A stretch of 64,000 nt of DNA from positions 4,526,001-4,590,000 of the forward strand of contig NZ_AP022563.1 of the NCBI RefSeq assembly GCF_010726645.1, written 5' to 3'. Positions 15,853 to 29,659 of this stretch are shown here, piece after piece. Each line of letters starts with the position of its first letter. The first letter of the stretch is position 1. The translations under genes were made by a program, and so were the position numbers. The notes beneath the pieces were generated by a model. That model had not been told where the DNA came from and made no database searches. It worked only from the letters and a program-made list of their open reading frames with translations. This DNA is from Mycolicibacterium duvalii. GTDB lineage: Bacteria; Actinomycetota; Actinomycetes; Mycobacteriales; Mycobacteriaceae.

Positions 15853-17625
15853 GTGGACGTGCGAGCTCAACTCTCGCAAATGGACGCCGGGACACGCGAA
15901 GCGTTGGCGCGCAAGATCAGAAGCCAGCTCTCGGGAAGCGAGTCTCCCGCAGCTGAGAACGACGTCGTCATCGTCGGTGGCGGCGTGGCCGCGCTGACGC
16001 TCGCGCTGGAGATCCGAGGCCAGCGGCCCGCGGCACGGATCCTGCTCATCGAGCCGCACGCGCATCCCGTCCCCGAGATCACCCACACCGTGGGCGAATC
16101 CACCGTCGAGGTGTCGGCGCACTATCTGCGTGACCGGCTCGGATTAGGCGAGCACCTCAACACGTCACACATTCGTAAGATGGGCCTGCGGATGTTCCTC
16201 TCACACAATGGAAACACCGACATTTCGCAACGCATGGAAGTCGGAAGTTCTGCTTTTGTCCCGCAGGTGACGTACCAAATCGACCGCGGCCGTCTGGAGA
16301 ATGAACTGCATCGCCGGTGCATTTCCCACGGTGTGACCATCAGGCAGGGCCGTGTGCGTTCGGTCGAATTCGGTGCCGACCGGAATCCGCACAGAATCGC
16401 GTACCAACACGGTGAGGCGACCGCTGAGACGACCGCCACCTGGGTGGTCGACGCGTCCGGCCGCAACCGGATGCTGCCGCGGCAACTGGAGCTGAAGCGG
16501 ACCAACGCGCACCACTGCAACGCCGTATGGTTACGCGTCGCCACCGAGATCGACATCGGGACGTGGAGTGCCGACGCGACGTGGCAAGGCCGGCTGGTCG
16601 AGGGTGACCGGGCGCTGTCGACCAACCACCTGATGGGTGAGGGCTACTGGGTCTGGCTGATCCGGCTCGGGTCCGGCGCCACGAGTGTCGGCATCGTCGC
16701 CGACCCCGCGTTCCACTCCTTCGACGACTTCAACACCCTGGACAAGGCCAGAGCGTGGTTGCGCGCGCACGAGCCGCAGTGCGCGGACGTGCTGGCCGAG
16801 GCCGAGCACCTCATCAAAGACTTCCGCGTGATGAAGAAGTACAGCCACGGAGTGACACAGATCTTCGACGGCCGAGCGCGCTGGTGCCTGACCGGGGACG
16901 CCGGGGTGTTCCTGGACCCGCTGTACTCGTCGGGGCTCGACCTGGTCGCGATCGGCAACGGTCTGATCACCGACATGGTCATCCGCGACCTCGACGGGGA
17001 GGACATCCTCGCGCGCGCCCAGATCAGCGACACCCTGTTCCGCTCCCTGACCGACATGTGGCTGGCGATCTACCAGGATCAATACCGGTTGATGGGGAGG
17101 CCGACCGTGATGGCGGCCAAAGTGGTGTGGGACATCGCGTTCTACTGGGGCTTCATCGGATTGCTCTACATGAACGACCGGTTCGCGCGCGTCGCCGACG
17201 ACCACGAGTTCGTTCCCCACCTGGACGGGCTCATCGCGTTGAGCAACCGGGTACAGCGCTTCTTCAGAGAATGGGCTGCCGTCGACGCCGGCGCCGCGCC
17301 GGTGCCCTGCTTCTTCGACCTCTATGTGCCGCTGAACTTCATGGAGCCCCTGCACCGGGCGATGATGGCGCCCACCGCCGACTTCACCGGGCAGTTCCAC
17401 ACCAATGCCCGCCTGCTCAAGCAACTGGCAGGACAACTCGTCGAGACCGTCCTGGCCGACAAGGCCGCCATGTTCGACGATGACGGCGTTATGCAGCAGG
17501 TGCAGGCCTGGCAGCGGGACCCGCTGCTGCGGGAACTGCGCTCGGTCTACCGGCAGGACCAGCCGGCGAACCCGCTCAGCAGCAGCTGGATCGTCACGGC
17601 CGCGCCGGCACTCCAGACCCGGTGA
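15853..17625 (+). CDS. Flavin-dependent halogenase-like FAD oxidoreductase
   Basis: 590 residues of the tryptophan-halogenase/FADH2-dependent halogenase superfamily. FAD-binding loop VIVGGGVAALTLAL (about 39-52), GES (81-83) and a Lys at 109 in IRKMGLRMF, in the region of the catalytic Lys of FADH2 halogenases. The halogenase signature WxWxIP appears as WVWLIR (266-271), with Arg replacing Pro, and the F-x-x-P-x-x-S-x-G loop is present as FLDPLYSSG (353-361). A long C-terminal region (about 390-590) is larger than in PrnA. It probably halogenates, or otherwise oxidises, the PKS product or a carrier-bound intermediate; monooxygenase activity is the main alternative. The GTG at 15853 follows AAAAGGGG by 7 bases. 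The PKS gene begins 106 bases downstream. Confidence 0.75.
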   Translation: MDVRAQLSQMDAGTREALARKIRSQLSGSESPAAENDVVIVGGGVAALTLALEIRGQRPAARILLIEPHAHPVPEITHTVGESTVEVSAHYLRDRLGLGEHLNTSHIRKMGLRMFLSHNGNTDISQRMEVGSSAFVPQVTYQIDRGRLENELHRRCISHGVTIRQGRVRSVEFGADRNPHRIAYQHGEATAETTATWVVDASGRNRMLPRQLELKRTNAHHCNAVWLRVATEIDIGTWSADATWQGRLVEGDRALSTNHLMGEGYWVWLIRLGSGATSVGIVADPAFHSFDDFNTLDKARAWLRAHEPQCADVLAEAEHLIKDFRVMKKYSHGVTQIFDGRARWCLTGDAGVFLDPLYSSGLDLVAIGNGLITDMVIRDLDGEDILARAQISDTLFRSLTDMWLAIYQDQYRLMGRPTVMAAKVVWDIAFYWGFIGLLYMNDRFARVADDHEFVPHLDGLIALSNRVQRFFREWAAVDAGAAPVPCFFDLYVPLNFMEPLHRAMMAPTADFTGQFHTNARLLKQLAGQLVETVLADKAAMFDDDGVMQQVQAWQRDPLLRELRSVYRQDQPANPLSSSWIVTAAPALQTR

Positions 17626-17731
17626 CCTGCGCCGTCGGAATGCCTGCGCGGCCCGGCGACTGCCACTTGCCTGGGTATCCGTAACGAAGCACTGACAAGT
17701 GGCCGGAAGTACGAAGCCAGAAGGAATGACC

Positions 17732-23293
<5,562 letters not shown>

Positions 23294-23297
23294 CACG

Positions 23298-24158
23298 GTG
23301 ACATCGACGAATCCGCGCCCGGCAGTACAGGTTCGGGGGTTGTCGAAATCCTACGGGCCGGTCGCCGCGGTGCGGGATCTCGACCTTGACGTCGGTTACG
23401 GCGAGATCTTCGCGATTCTGGGCCCGAACGGGGCCGGCAAGTCCACCACCATCGAGATCCTCGAAGGCAACCGGGTGCGTGATGCCGGTGACGTCCGCGT
23501 GCTGGGTGAAGACCCCGGCACAGCCGGCCGGAACTGGCGTGCCCGGATCGGCATCGTGTTGCAGGAGGTGAGCGACGCGGGCACGTTGACCGTCGCGGAG
23601 ACCGTGCGCATGTTCACCCGGTGCTACGGCAATGCACGTCGTGTCGACGACGTGCTCGACCTCGTCGGGCTGGAGACCGTGGCGGCATCTCGGGTGCGCA
23701 CGTTGTCCGGCGGACAGCGCCGCCGGCTCGACGTCGCGCTGGGCATCATCGGTGTGCCCGACCTCGTGTTCCTCGACGAGCCCACGACCGGATTCGACCC
23801 GGCGGCCCGACGCCAGTTCTGGGACCTGATCCGGCTTCTGGCCGCCGACGGCACCACCATCCTGCTCACCACGCACTACCTCGAGGAGGCCGCCGCGCTG
23901 GCCGACCGCGTGGCGGTCATCGCCGACGGCCGGGTCGTCGCGGTCGACTCACCCGCGCGGCTGACCGAACACGTCGACGCGGGCGCGACGGTCCGGTGGA
24001 TCGACGGCGATCGGGTGCACGTCGAACACACCGACTTTCCCACGGAGCTGATCCGGCAGCGCAGCAGGGATGGGCACGAACTCGCCCAGCTGACCGTCAC
24101 CCGCCCGACCCTCGAGGACGCCTACCTGCGGCTGATCGGCAGGGAGTGCGGGCCGTGA
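23298..24158 (+). CDS. ABC-2 type exporter, ATP-binding subunit (DrrA-like)
   Basis: 286 residues. Walker A GPNGAGKST, Q-loop VLQEVSD, signature LSGGQRRRLDVA, Walker B LVFLDEPTTG and the switch His in LLTTHYLEEA are intact. The C-terminal part (VRWIDGDRVHVEH) is typical of drug and polyketide exporters of the DrrA/CcmA subfamily. The GTG start at 23298 lies 4 bases after the PKS stop, so expression is coupled to the synthase. It most likely powers export of the PKS product or self-protection against it. Confidence 0.9.
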   Translation: MTSTNPRPAVQVRGLSKSYGPVAAVRDLDLDVGYGEIFAILGPNGAGKSTTIEILEGNRVRDAGDVRVLGEDPGTAGRNWRARIGIVLQEVSDAGTLTVAETVRMFTRCYGNARRVDDVLDLVGLETVAASRVRTLSGGQRRRLDVALGIIGVPDLVFLDEPTTGFDPAARRQFWDLIRLLAADGTTILLTTHYLEEAAALADRVAVIADGRVVAVDSPARLTEHVDAGATVRWIDGDRVHVEHTDFPTELIRQRSRDGHELAQLTVTRPTLEDAYLRLIGRECGP

Positions 24159-24991
24159 GCGACACCGACACGGCGCCGGCGAGGCACCGCGGCGCGCCGG
24201 TGCCCTCCGCGCTGCAGATCGGGTCTTCCCGGATCGTGCCGGAACTCAAGATGTTCTACCGCCGCCCCGAACAGGTCGTGCTGACATTCTCGATGCCCGC
24301 CGTGATCTGTCTGCTGCTGGGTTCGATCTTTTCGGAGAAGGTCCCGGGGAGTGACGTCAGCACCGGCGCGGTCATCGCGGCGAGCATGCTCGCCTACGGC
24401 ATCCTGTCGACATCGTTCATCAACTTGGGCATCAGCATCGCCGCTGACCGCGACACCGGGGCGCTGCGTCGGCTGCGCGGGACACCGACCACCGCGACGT
24501 CGTACTTCATCGGCAAGATCGTGCTGGTCGCCGTCGTCAGCTTAGCCGAGGCCGTGATCCTGCTGGTGGTCGGCATCGTCATCTTCGGGCTGCGATTACC
24601 CGGCGACTTCTACGGCTGGTTCACCCTCACCTGGGTGTTCGTACTGGGCATCGTCAGCTGTTCGTTGCTGGGCATCTTCATCAGCAACCTCGCCAGCAAC
24701 GCGGTGTCAGCCGCAGTCATCACCAACGGCCCCGCCGTCGGCCTGCAGTTCCTGTCGGGAACGTACGTGCCGTTGATGGCGCTGCCCACGTGGATGCTGA
24801 TCGTGGGGTCGCTGTTCCCGGTCAAATGGATGGCGCAGGGCTTCCGGTCGGTTCTGCTGCCCCCTGAGATGGTCGCCATCGAACCCGCCGGCAGTTGGGA
24901 ACACTGGCGGATCTTCCTCGTCCTGACCGCGTGGAGCATCGGCGGGCTGATCGGCTGCCTGGCGGTGTTCCGGTGGTCGGACCGTGACTGA
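24155..24991 (+). CDS. ABC-2 type exporter, permease subunit (DrrB-like)
   Basis: 278 residues with six predicted membrane helices in the ABC-2 transporter fold: an N-terminal amphipathic stretch ELKMFYRRPEQVVLTF, first helix AVICLLLGSIF, the RRLRGTPTTATSYFIGK connector typical of ABC-2 permeases, and the loop GTYVPLMALPTWM before the last helices. The GTG start overlaps the ATPase stop (GTGA, 4 bases). It forms the membrane pore of the exporter that ends the halogenase-PKS operon. Confidence 0.9.
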   Translation: MSDTDTAPARHRGAPVPSALQIGSSRIVPELKMFYRRPEQVVLTFSMPAVICLLLGSIFSEKVPGSDVSTGAVIAASMLAYGILSTSFINLGISIAADRDTGALRRLRGTPTTATSYFIGKIVLVAVVSLAEAVILLVVGIVIFGLRLPGDFYGWFTLTWVFVLGIVSCSLLGIFISNLASNAVSAAVITNGPAVGLQFLSGTYVPLMALPTWMLIVGSLFPVKWMAQGFRSVLLPPEMVAIEPAGSWEHWRIFLVLTAWSIGGLIGCLAVFRWSDRD

Positions 24992-25029
24992 GCGGTCGCC
25001 AGCACCGCAGAAACCACCATCTACCAGCA

Positions 25030-25056
25030 AACATGCGTTTGTGCATGTTAACATGC
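25030..25056. promoter_or_regulatory. VapBC operator: three AACATGC half-sites
   Basis: AACATGC (25030-25036), GCATGTT (25043-25049) and AACATGC (25050-25056) form two overlapping inverted repeats. The right pair is a perfect 16-base palindrome, TGCATGTTAACATGCA (25042-25057), ending 3 bases before the antitoxin GTG. VapBC complexes typically bind such palindromes at their own promoter, so autorepression is the natural reading. The arrangement suggests two co-operative VapB dimers sharing the middle half-site. Confidence 0.75.
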
Positions 25057-25060
25057 AGTC

Positions 25061-25306
25061 GTGCCTAAAACCGTGCAGATTCGCGACATCGACGACGCTG
25101 TCTACGCAGCGTTGGTTCGGCGGGCGGCCGAAGAAGGCGTCAGCGTGCCCGAACTGCTGCGGCGCGAAGCCTCCCGGTTGGCGGCTCGGCCGTCGATCTC
25201 GGAGTGGTTGCGACGCACGGGCCGTCGCCCGTCGCAGGTGACCACCGAGGAGATCCTGCAGACGCTCGACAGTTGGCGCGGCGAGTGGCCCGATGCTGGT
25301 CGTTGA
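25061..25306 (+). CDS. vapB: VapB-family antitoxin (ribbon-helix-helix, FitA-like)
   Basis: 81 residues. The N-terminal ribbon-helix-helix motif (KTVQIRDIDDAVYAALVRRA, then EEGVSVPELLRREASR) binds DNA. The C-terminal tail (SISEWLRR...TTEEILQTLDSWRGEWP) should wrap the toxin active site. The GTG start at 25061 abuts the palindromic operator, leaving almost no leader, so the mRNA may be leaderless. The 3' end overlaps vapC by 14 bases. Confidence 0.85.
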   Translation: MPKTVQIRDIDDAVYAALVRRAAEEGVSVPELLRREASRLAARPSISEWLRRTGRRPSQVTTEEILQTLDSWRGEWPDAGR

Positions 25307-25685
25307 CGCTTCCTGTCTGTTCGAGGTGGTGGCTGATACGCGACGTTCGCGGGCGGTTGCCCGGAGGCTGGCCGCCGACCCTGATCAGGTCGCTCCGGAG
25401 GTGATCGACGTCGAAGTGCTGGGTGTCATTCGTGCTCACTACCTGCGCGGCGCGCTCGATCAAACTGCGGCTGATCAGGCCGTCGCTGATCTGCGCGACT
25501 GGCCGGGGGAGCGGATCGCCCATCGATGGATGCTCGACCGTGTGTGGCAACTGCGCGACACCGTCCGTGGCTGGGATGCCTTCTACGTCGTGCTGGCAGA
25601 GGCGATGAACGCCACGCTTTTGACAATGGACAGCCGACTCACGCGGGCATCCGGTCCTCGGTGCCGGATAGAAACGATCGAGTGA
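25293..25685 (+). CDS. vapC: VapC-family PIN-domain toxin RNase
   Basis: 130 residues, one PIN domain. The four acidic residues expected to bind Mg2+ are present: Asp5 (VVDASCLFEVV), Glu41 (DVEVLGVI), Asp95 (RGWDAFYVVLA) and Asp113 (LLTMDSRL). VapC toxins cut specific tRNAs or rRNA when freed from VapB. The ATG at 25293 lies within the last codons of vapB, the usual coupled arrangement. All catalytic residues are intact, so the toxin is expected to be active. Confidence 0.9.
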   Translation: MLVVDASCLFEVVADTRRSRAVARRLAADPDQVAPEVIDVEVLGVIRAHYLRGALDQTAADQAVADLRDWPGERIAHRWMLDRVWQLRDTVRGWDAFYVVLAEAMNATLLTMDSRLTRASGPRCRIETIE

Positions 25686-25701
25686 CGCGCGGAGTTTGTC
25701 A

Positions 25702-27213
25702 TCACCGTCGGCGGAGCCCCAACAGATCGGCGTAGACGCTGGGGCGGTCTTCGTGCGCGTCCGGCAGGAACGGGAACGTGAACCAGTCATGGATCAGGCC
25801 CTTGCGCAGCCGGAAGGTCACGTCGGGAATCTGTTCGGCGAGAACACGATCCCGTAGCCGCAGCGTGTCGACGGTGAGCATGTCCAGCGACGAGCTGTAG
25901 ACGTAGGTGGGCGGCAGTCCGTCCAGCGACCCGAACAGCGGACTCGCCAGCGGATCATCCGCCCCGGCTGCCCCGGCCCATCTCGCGCCGGACCGGACCA
26001 GGTTGGGGCGGTCGAGCAGCGGATCGCGAATCTCGGCGCTGCGGGGGTCGCTCATCGACACGTCGAGCCACGGCGCCAGCAGCACCAGCCGTGCCGGGAT
26101 GCGGGTGTTGCGGCGCACCAGCTCCTGAACCGCGGCCAGCGCCAGGCCGCCGCCGGCGGAATCGCCGAAGACACTGACGTTCTCGGCACCCCGGGCATCG
26201 ATCACGGTCGTGAGGAAATCGGCGGTCCGCGGCACCTCGCCGGCGGCCGTGCCGCCGGCCGGGACCAGGGTCTGCAGCGGCACGATGACCGTCGCCCCGG
26301 TGTCGCGGGCCATGTCGGCGTAGGTCCACCAGTGGAAGATGCTCGCCGTGGCCATGTAGGCGCCGCCGTGCAGCGCCACGACGGCTTTGTCGGTCGGATT
26401 GGCGCGGGGCGTCAGCGTCCAGACTTTCATGCCCTCGAACTCGGAGCGTTCGACGTCCAGTCCCGGGGTGAGGAAGAACGGCGGGACCCCGTCGGTGAAG
26501 AACGGAACCTTCAAACTGGTGAACGTCAGCAGACCGCCGAACGGCTTCAACACGGCCTTGAGGACGTACAACCCGAACGAGACCACGTTGTGCACGAACG
26601 ACGGCCGTCCCGTGTACAGCGACTCCACGTCCTCCAGGGGGTCGGTCACCGCCGCGGCGCCGGTGTCGGGAGCTGCCTGCGCATCGCGTTCGGTGTCGAC
26701 CGGTTCGCCCGTGGTGTCCGGCCGCGCCGGCGTCACCGACTCCTCGGTGTGCCGGCGGGCTGCCGAGCCCAGCAGCGTCCACGCCGCCGGCGACACGTGG
26801 GGAGCCGGGGGCGGGGCGGTCTCCTCGTCGTTCGCCGCCGCCGGCGCGTCATCGATCGGCGGCACCGCGAGGTCGACCGGTTGCACCGCAGTGGCACCGG
26901 CGACATCCTCGACCATGTCGAGGTCCGGTGCGGCGTCGGTGTCATCGACCGACGTCGTGGCGTCGACCAGCGTGCGGTCATCGCGTCGGCTGGTGGACGC
27001 GCGCGGTCCCGGTCCGGCGTGGGATCGTCTGGCGCGCGCCTCCGATGACCGCGAACCGGACGCCTCCGACGTGGAGGCCCGCGAGTCGCGGCCTGCGGTG
27101 GTGTCGTCAGCCGCCGCCGGGGCGGCCGCGCTGCCCGCGATCACCGCGCACGCTGCGACAGCCAGGGTCAGTCCCGCGATCCGCGCCGTCGCCAGCGTGT
27201 TCCGATCAACCAC
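25702..27213 (-). CDS. Exported alpha/beta hydrolase with long disordered N-terminal region
   Basis: About 503 residues. Signal peptide ARIAGLTLAVAACAVIAGSAAAPAAA, then some 150 residues of Ser/Arg/Asp/Pro-rich low-complexity sequence (about 37-190), then a hormone-sensitive-lipase-type hydrolase domain. The domain has HGG at 282-284 (oxyanion hole), Ser352 in FGDSAGGGLAL, and a late His in KGLIHDWF. It probably hydrolyses esters outside the membrane. Length without the linker is normal for the family (about 310). The GTG at 27213 was chosen because the signal peptide follows directly and GGGGAGG lies upstream. It is downstream of the beta-glucosidase gene on the same strand. Confidence 0.8.
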   Translation of the reverse strand: MVDRNTLATARIAGLTLAVAACAVIAGSAAAPAAADDTTAGRDSRASTSEASGSRSSEARARRSHAGPGPRASTSRRDDRTLVDATTSVDDTDAAPDLDMVEDVAGATAVQPVDLAVPPIDDAPAAANDEETAPPPAPHVSPAAWTLLGSAARRHTEESVTPARPDTTGEPVDTERDAQAAPDTGAAAVTDPLEDVESLYTGRPSFVHNVVSFGLYVLKAVLKPFGGLLTFTSLKVPFFTDGVPPFFLTPGLDVERSEFEGMKVWTLTPRANPTDKAVVALHGGAYMATASIFHWWTYADMARDTGATVIVPLQTLVPAGGTAAGEVPRTADFLTTVIDARGAENVSVFGDSAGGGLALAAVQELVRRNTRIPARLVLLAPWLDVSMSDPRSAEIRDPLLDRPNLVRSGARWAGAAGADDPLASPLFGSLDGLPPTYVYSSSLDMLTVDTLRLRDRVLAEQIPDVTFRLRKGLIHDWFTFPFLPDAHEDRPSVYADLLGLRRR

Positions 27214-27313
27214 CGTGGCCCGCCTCCCCGTTGAGGTCCCATCACGACTCTTCGGTGCCAGATGTGTGATCCCCCGACAGTCGGTCGGCTCACGGTATCT
27301 GCTGAGCGACCGC

Positions 27314-29536
27314 TCAATCAATGGTCGATTCGGGTCGCCCGAGGATCTGTTCCAGCGCCGCCGACGCGTCGCGGCCGACGAATGCCGTCAACCGGTTGAG
27401 TGGGATGGACGCGACCATCGCGAACACGTCCATGCCCAAGCCGGCCACATCAGCGCCCGCCGGCATGGTCTCGGCGAACATCGACATCAGCCGGGGTCCG
27501 GCCTCGGGGTCGGCCAAGACCTCCGTGATGGTCGAGTTCGCGGTGAGCGGGAGGTGCACGGCGTCACCGGGTACCTCGATCGACGTGCAGCTCCGGATGT
27601 CCCGACTCGACCGGCCGACGCGCAGGGTGTAGACGCCGCCCTCGACGACCCAGTCCCCGACGCGGTCATCCCAATACGCCAAGTCGCTGCGCGGGACCCG
27701 CAGGGTCACCGGTTCCGTCGCGCCCCGCGGGAGGTCGACGACCTCGAACGCGACGAGTGCCTGCGGTGCCCGCAGCACCGCGGAGTCGGCCTTGGCGACG
27801 TACACCTGTACGACTTCGCGGCCCGCGCGGGGACCGGTGTTGGTCACCGCGACGGTGACGGCGAGATCCTCTCCGTCGGTGACAACGGCGGCGTCGCCGT
27901 ACTCGAACGTGGTGTAGGACAACCCATGTCCGAACGGGTACGTGACCGCGGTACCGCGGGCGTCGTAACCCCGGTAGCCGACGAAGAGCCCTTCGCCGTA
28001 TACGACGCGGGAATGCTCGCCCGGAAAGTTGAGGAACGACGGCGCGTCCTCGAGGCGCACCGGCACGGTCTCGGCCAGTCGGCCCGACGGGTTGACCACG
28101 CCGAACAGCACGTCGGCGAGTGCTGCTCCGCCGCCCTGGCCCAGCAGCGCTCCGTCGAGGACGGCGGCCGCCAACCGGTCCACCTCCGCCAAGCGCACCA
28201 CACCGCCGTGCGCCAGCACGACGATCGTGCAGGGCTGAGCCTCCGTGACAGCCCGTAACAGATCGAGTTGCTCGGCCGGCAGGTCGATGTGTTCGCGGTC
28301 GTAGCCCTCGGACTCGTCGCGGTCGGACAGCCCGAGGAACAGCACCACGGCGTCGGCCGCGCGCGCAGCCGCCCGAGCCTCCTCGAGCAGCCGCTCCTGG
28401 TCGGCGGCCGAGCCGTATCCGGCGCCGTAGGTGACGTCGCCGGAGGAGCGGGAGCGGATCTCGTCGAGCGCGATGTCGACGCGCGAGGCGTTGACATGTG
28501 AGCTCCCGCCGCCCTGGAAACGGGGGTGTGCAGCAAACGGACCCAGCACAGCCAGCGCGGCGTCCCGGCGCAACGGCAGGGTATCGCCGGAATTCTTCAG
28601 CAGCACGATGCAGCGGGCCGCCGCTTCGCGGGCCAGCCGATGATGTGCGTCGAGGTCGACCGGCGCGGGATGCGGCGCGCGGGCCGCGCGCGCGAGTAAG
28701 CCCAGCACACGCGCCGCGGACGCGTCGACGGCAGCCGGGTCGAGTCTGCCGTCCTCGACGGCGGTGACGACCTCGGCATCGAGCCCGGAATCACCGCCGG
28801 GCATGGCCAGGTCGAGCCCGGCGGCCAGTGCGCGGACACGGTCGCTGACCGCTCCCCAGTCGCTGACGACGACCCCGGTGAAACCCCACCGGGTACGCAG
28901 CAGATCAGTGAGCAGCCAACGGTTCTCCGATGCGTAGACCCCGTTGATCTTGTTGTAGGAGCACATCACGGTCCAGGGGTGAGATTCGGCGATGACCCGC
29001 CGGAATCCCTGAAGGTAGATCTCGTGGAGCGGCCGTGCTTCGACGCGCGAGTCGGATCGCATCCGGTCGTGTTCGGCGTTGTTCGCGGCGAAGTGCTTGA
29101 CCGACGCTCCGACACCGCGGCCCTGCACTCCCCGGACCCACGCGGCACCGAGCACACCGCTGACGAGGGGGTCCTCCGAGTAGTACTCGAAGTTGCGGCC
29201 GCACCGTGGATCCCGCTTGATGTTGATGCCGGGTCCGAGCAGAACGCCGACACCGAGCGCGCGGGCCTCGTCGCCGAGCGCGGCGCCGACGCGCTCGACC
29301 ATCCGGTGGTCCCAACTCTGCGCCAAACCCGCGGCGGGCGGAAAGCAGGTTGCCGGCGCGCTCTGGCCGAGCCCGAGATGGTCGGCCGAGCCCGGCTGCA
29401 TCCGGACGCCGTGGGGCCCGTCGGTGAGGGTCACGGCGGGCAGTCCGACGGCGGCTTCGGTCCGCCAGAAGGACGCTCCACTCGTCAGTGCCGCCTTGTC
29501 GGCCGGCGTCAGGCCTGCTGATGTCGCATCCACCAC
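27314..29536 (-). CDS. GH3 family beta-glucosidase/beta-xylosidase
   Basis: 740 residues, no signal peptide, so cytosolic. The GH3 N-domain has GPGINIKRDPRCGRNFEYYSEDP, KH at 147-148 for substrate binding and the nucleophile Asp226 in GVVVSDWGAV. The (alpha/beta)6 sandwich domain (IVLLKNSGDTLPL, GLSDRDESEGYDREH) and a C-terminal fibronectin-III-like domain (YPFGHGLSYTTFEY, VQVYV) follow. It releases terminal glucose or xylose from oligosaccharides or glycosides taken up by the cell. The start is a GTG. It is divergent from the amino-acid permease; the exported hydrolase lies 101 bases downstream. Confidence 0.88.
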   Translation of the reverse strand: MVDATSAGLTPADKAALTSGASFWRTEAAVGLPAVTLTDGPHGVRMQPGSADHLGLGQSAPATCFPPAAGLAQSWDHRMVERVGAALGDEARALGVGVLLGPGINIKRDPRCGRNFEYYSEDPLVSGVLGAAWVRGVQGRGVGASVKHFAANNAEHDRMRSDSRVEARPLHEIYLQGFRRVIAESHPWTVMCSYNKINGVYASENRWLLTDLLRTRWGFTGVVVSDWGAVSDRVRALAAGLDLAMPGGDSGLDAEVVTAVEDGRLDPAAVDASAARVLGLLARAARAPHPAPVDLDAHHRLAREAAARCIVLLKNSGDTLPLRRDAALAVLGPFAAHPRFQGGGSSHVNASRVDIALDEIRSRSSGDVTYGAGYGSAADQERLLEEARAAARAADAVVLFLGLSDRDESEGYDREHIDLPAEQLDLLRAVTEAQPCTIVVLAHGGVVRLAEVDRLAAAVLDGALLGQGGGAALADVLFGVVNPSGRLAETVPVRLEDAPSFLNFPGEHSRVVYGEGLFVGYRGYDARGTAVTYPFGHGLSYTTFEYGDAAVVTDGEDLAVTVAVTNTGPRAGREVVQVYVAKADSAVLRAPQALVAFEVVDLPRGATEPVTLRVPRSDLAYWDDRVGDWVVEGGVYTLRVGRSSRDIRSCTSIEVPGDAVHLPLTANSTITEVLADPEAGPRLMSMFAETMPAGADVAGLGMDVFAMVASIPLNRLTAFVGRDASAALEQILGRPESTID

Positions 29537-29659
29537 GAGACCGTATCGAGGGACGCGCTGCGTGTCGGCGGTTTGGCGGACCGGTGGCCGTGGGCATCAA
29601 TAGGGGTGACTGCGGCCCCGAGGCGGCAGCAGCGTGAGCACCGGAGAGGTGTGGTCTGC

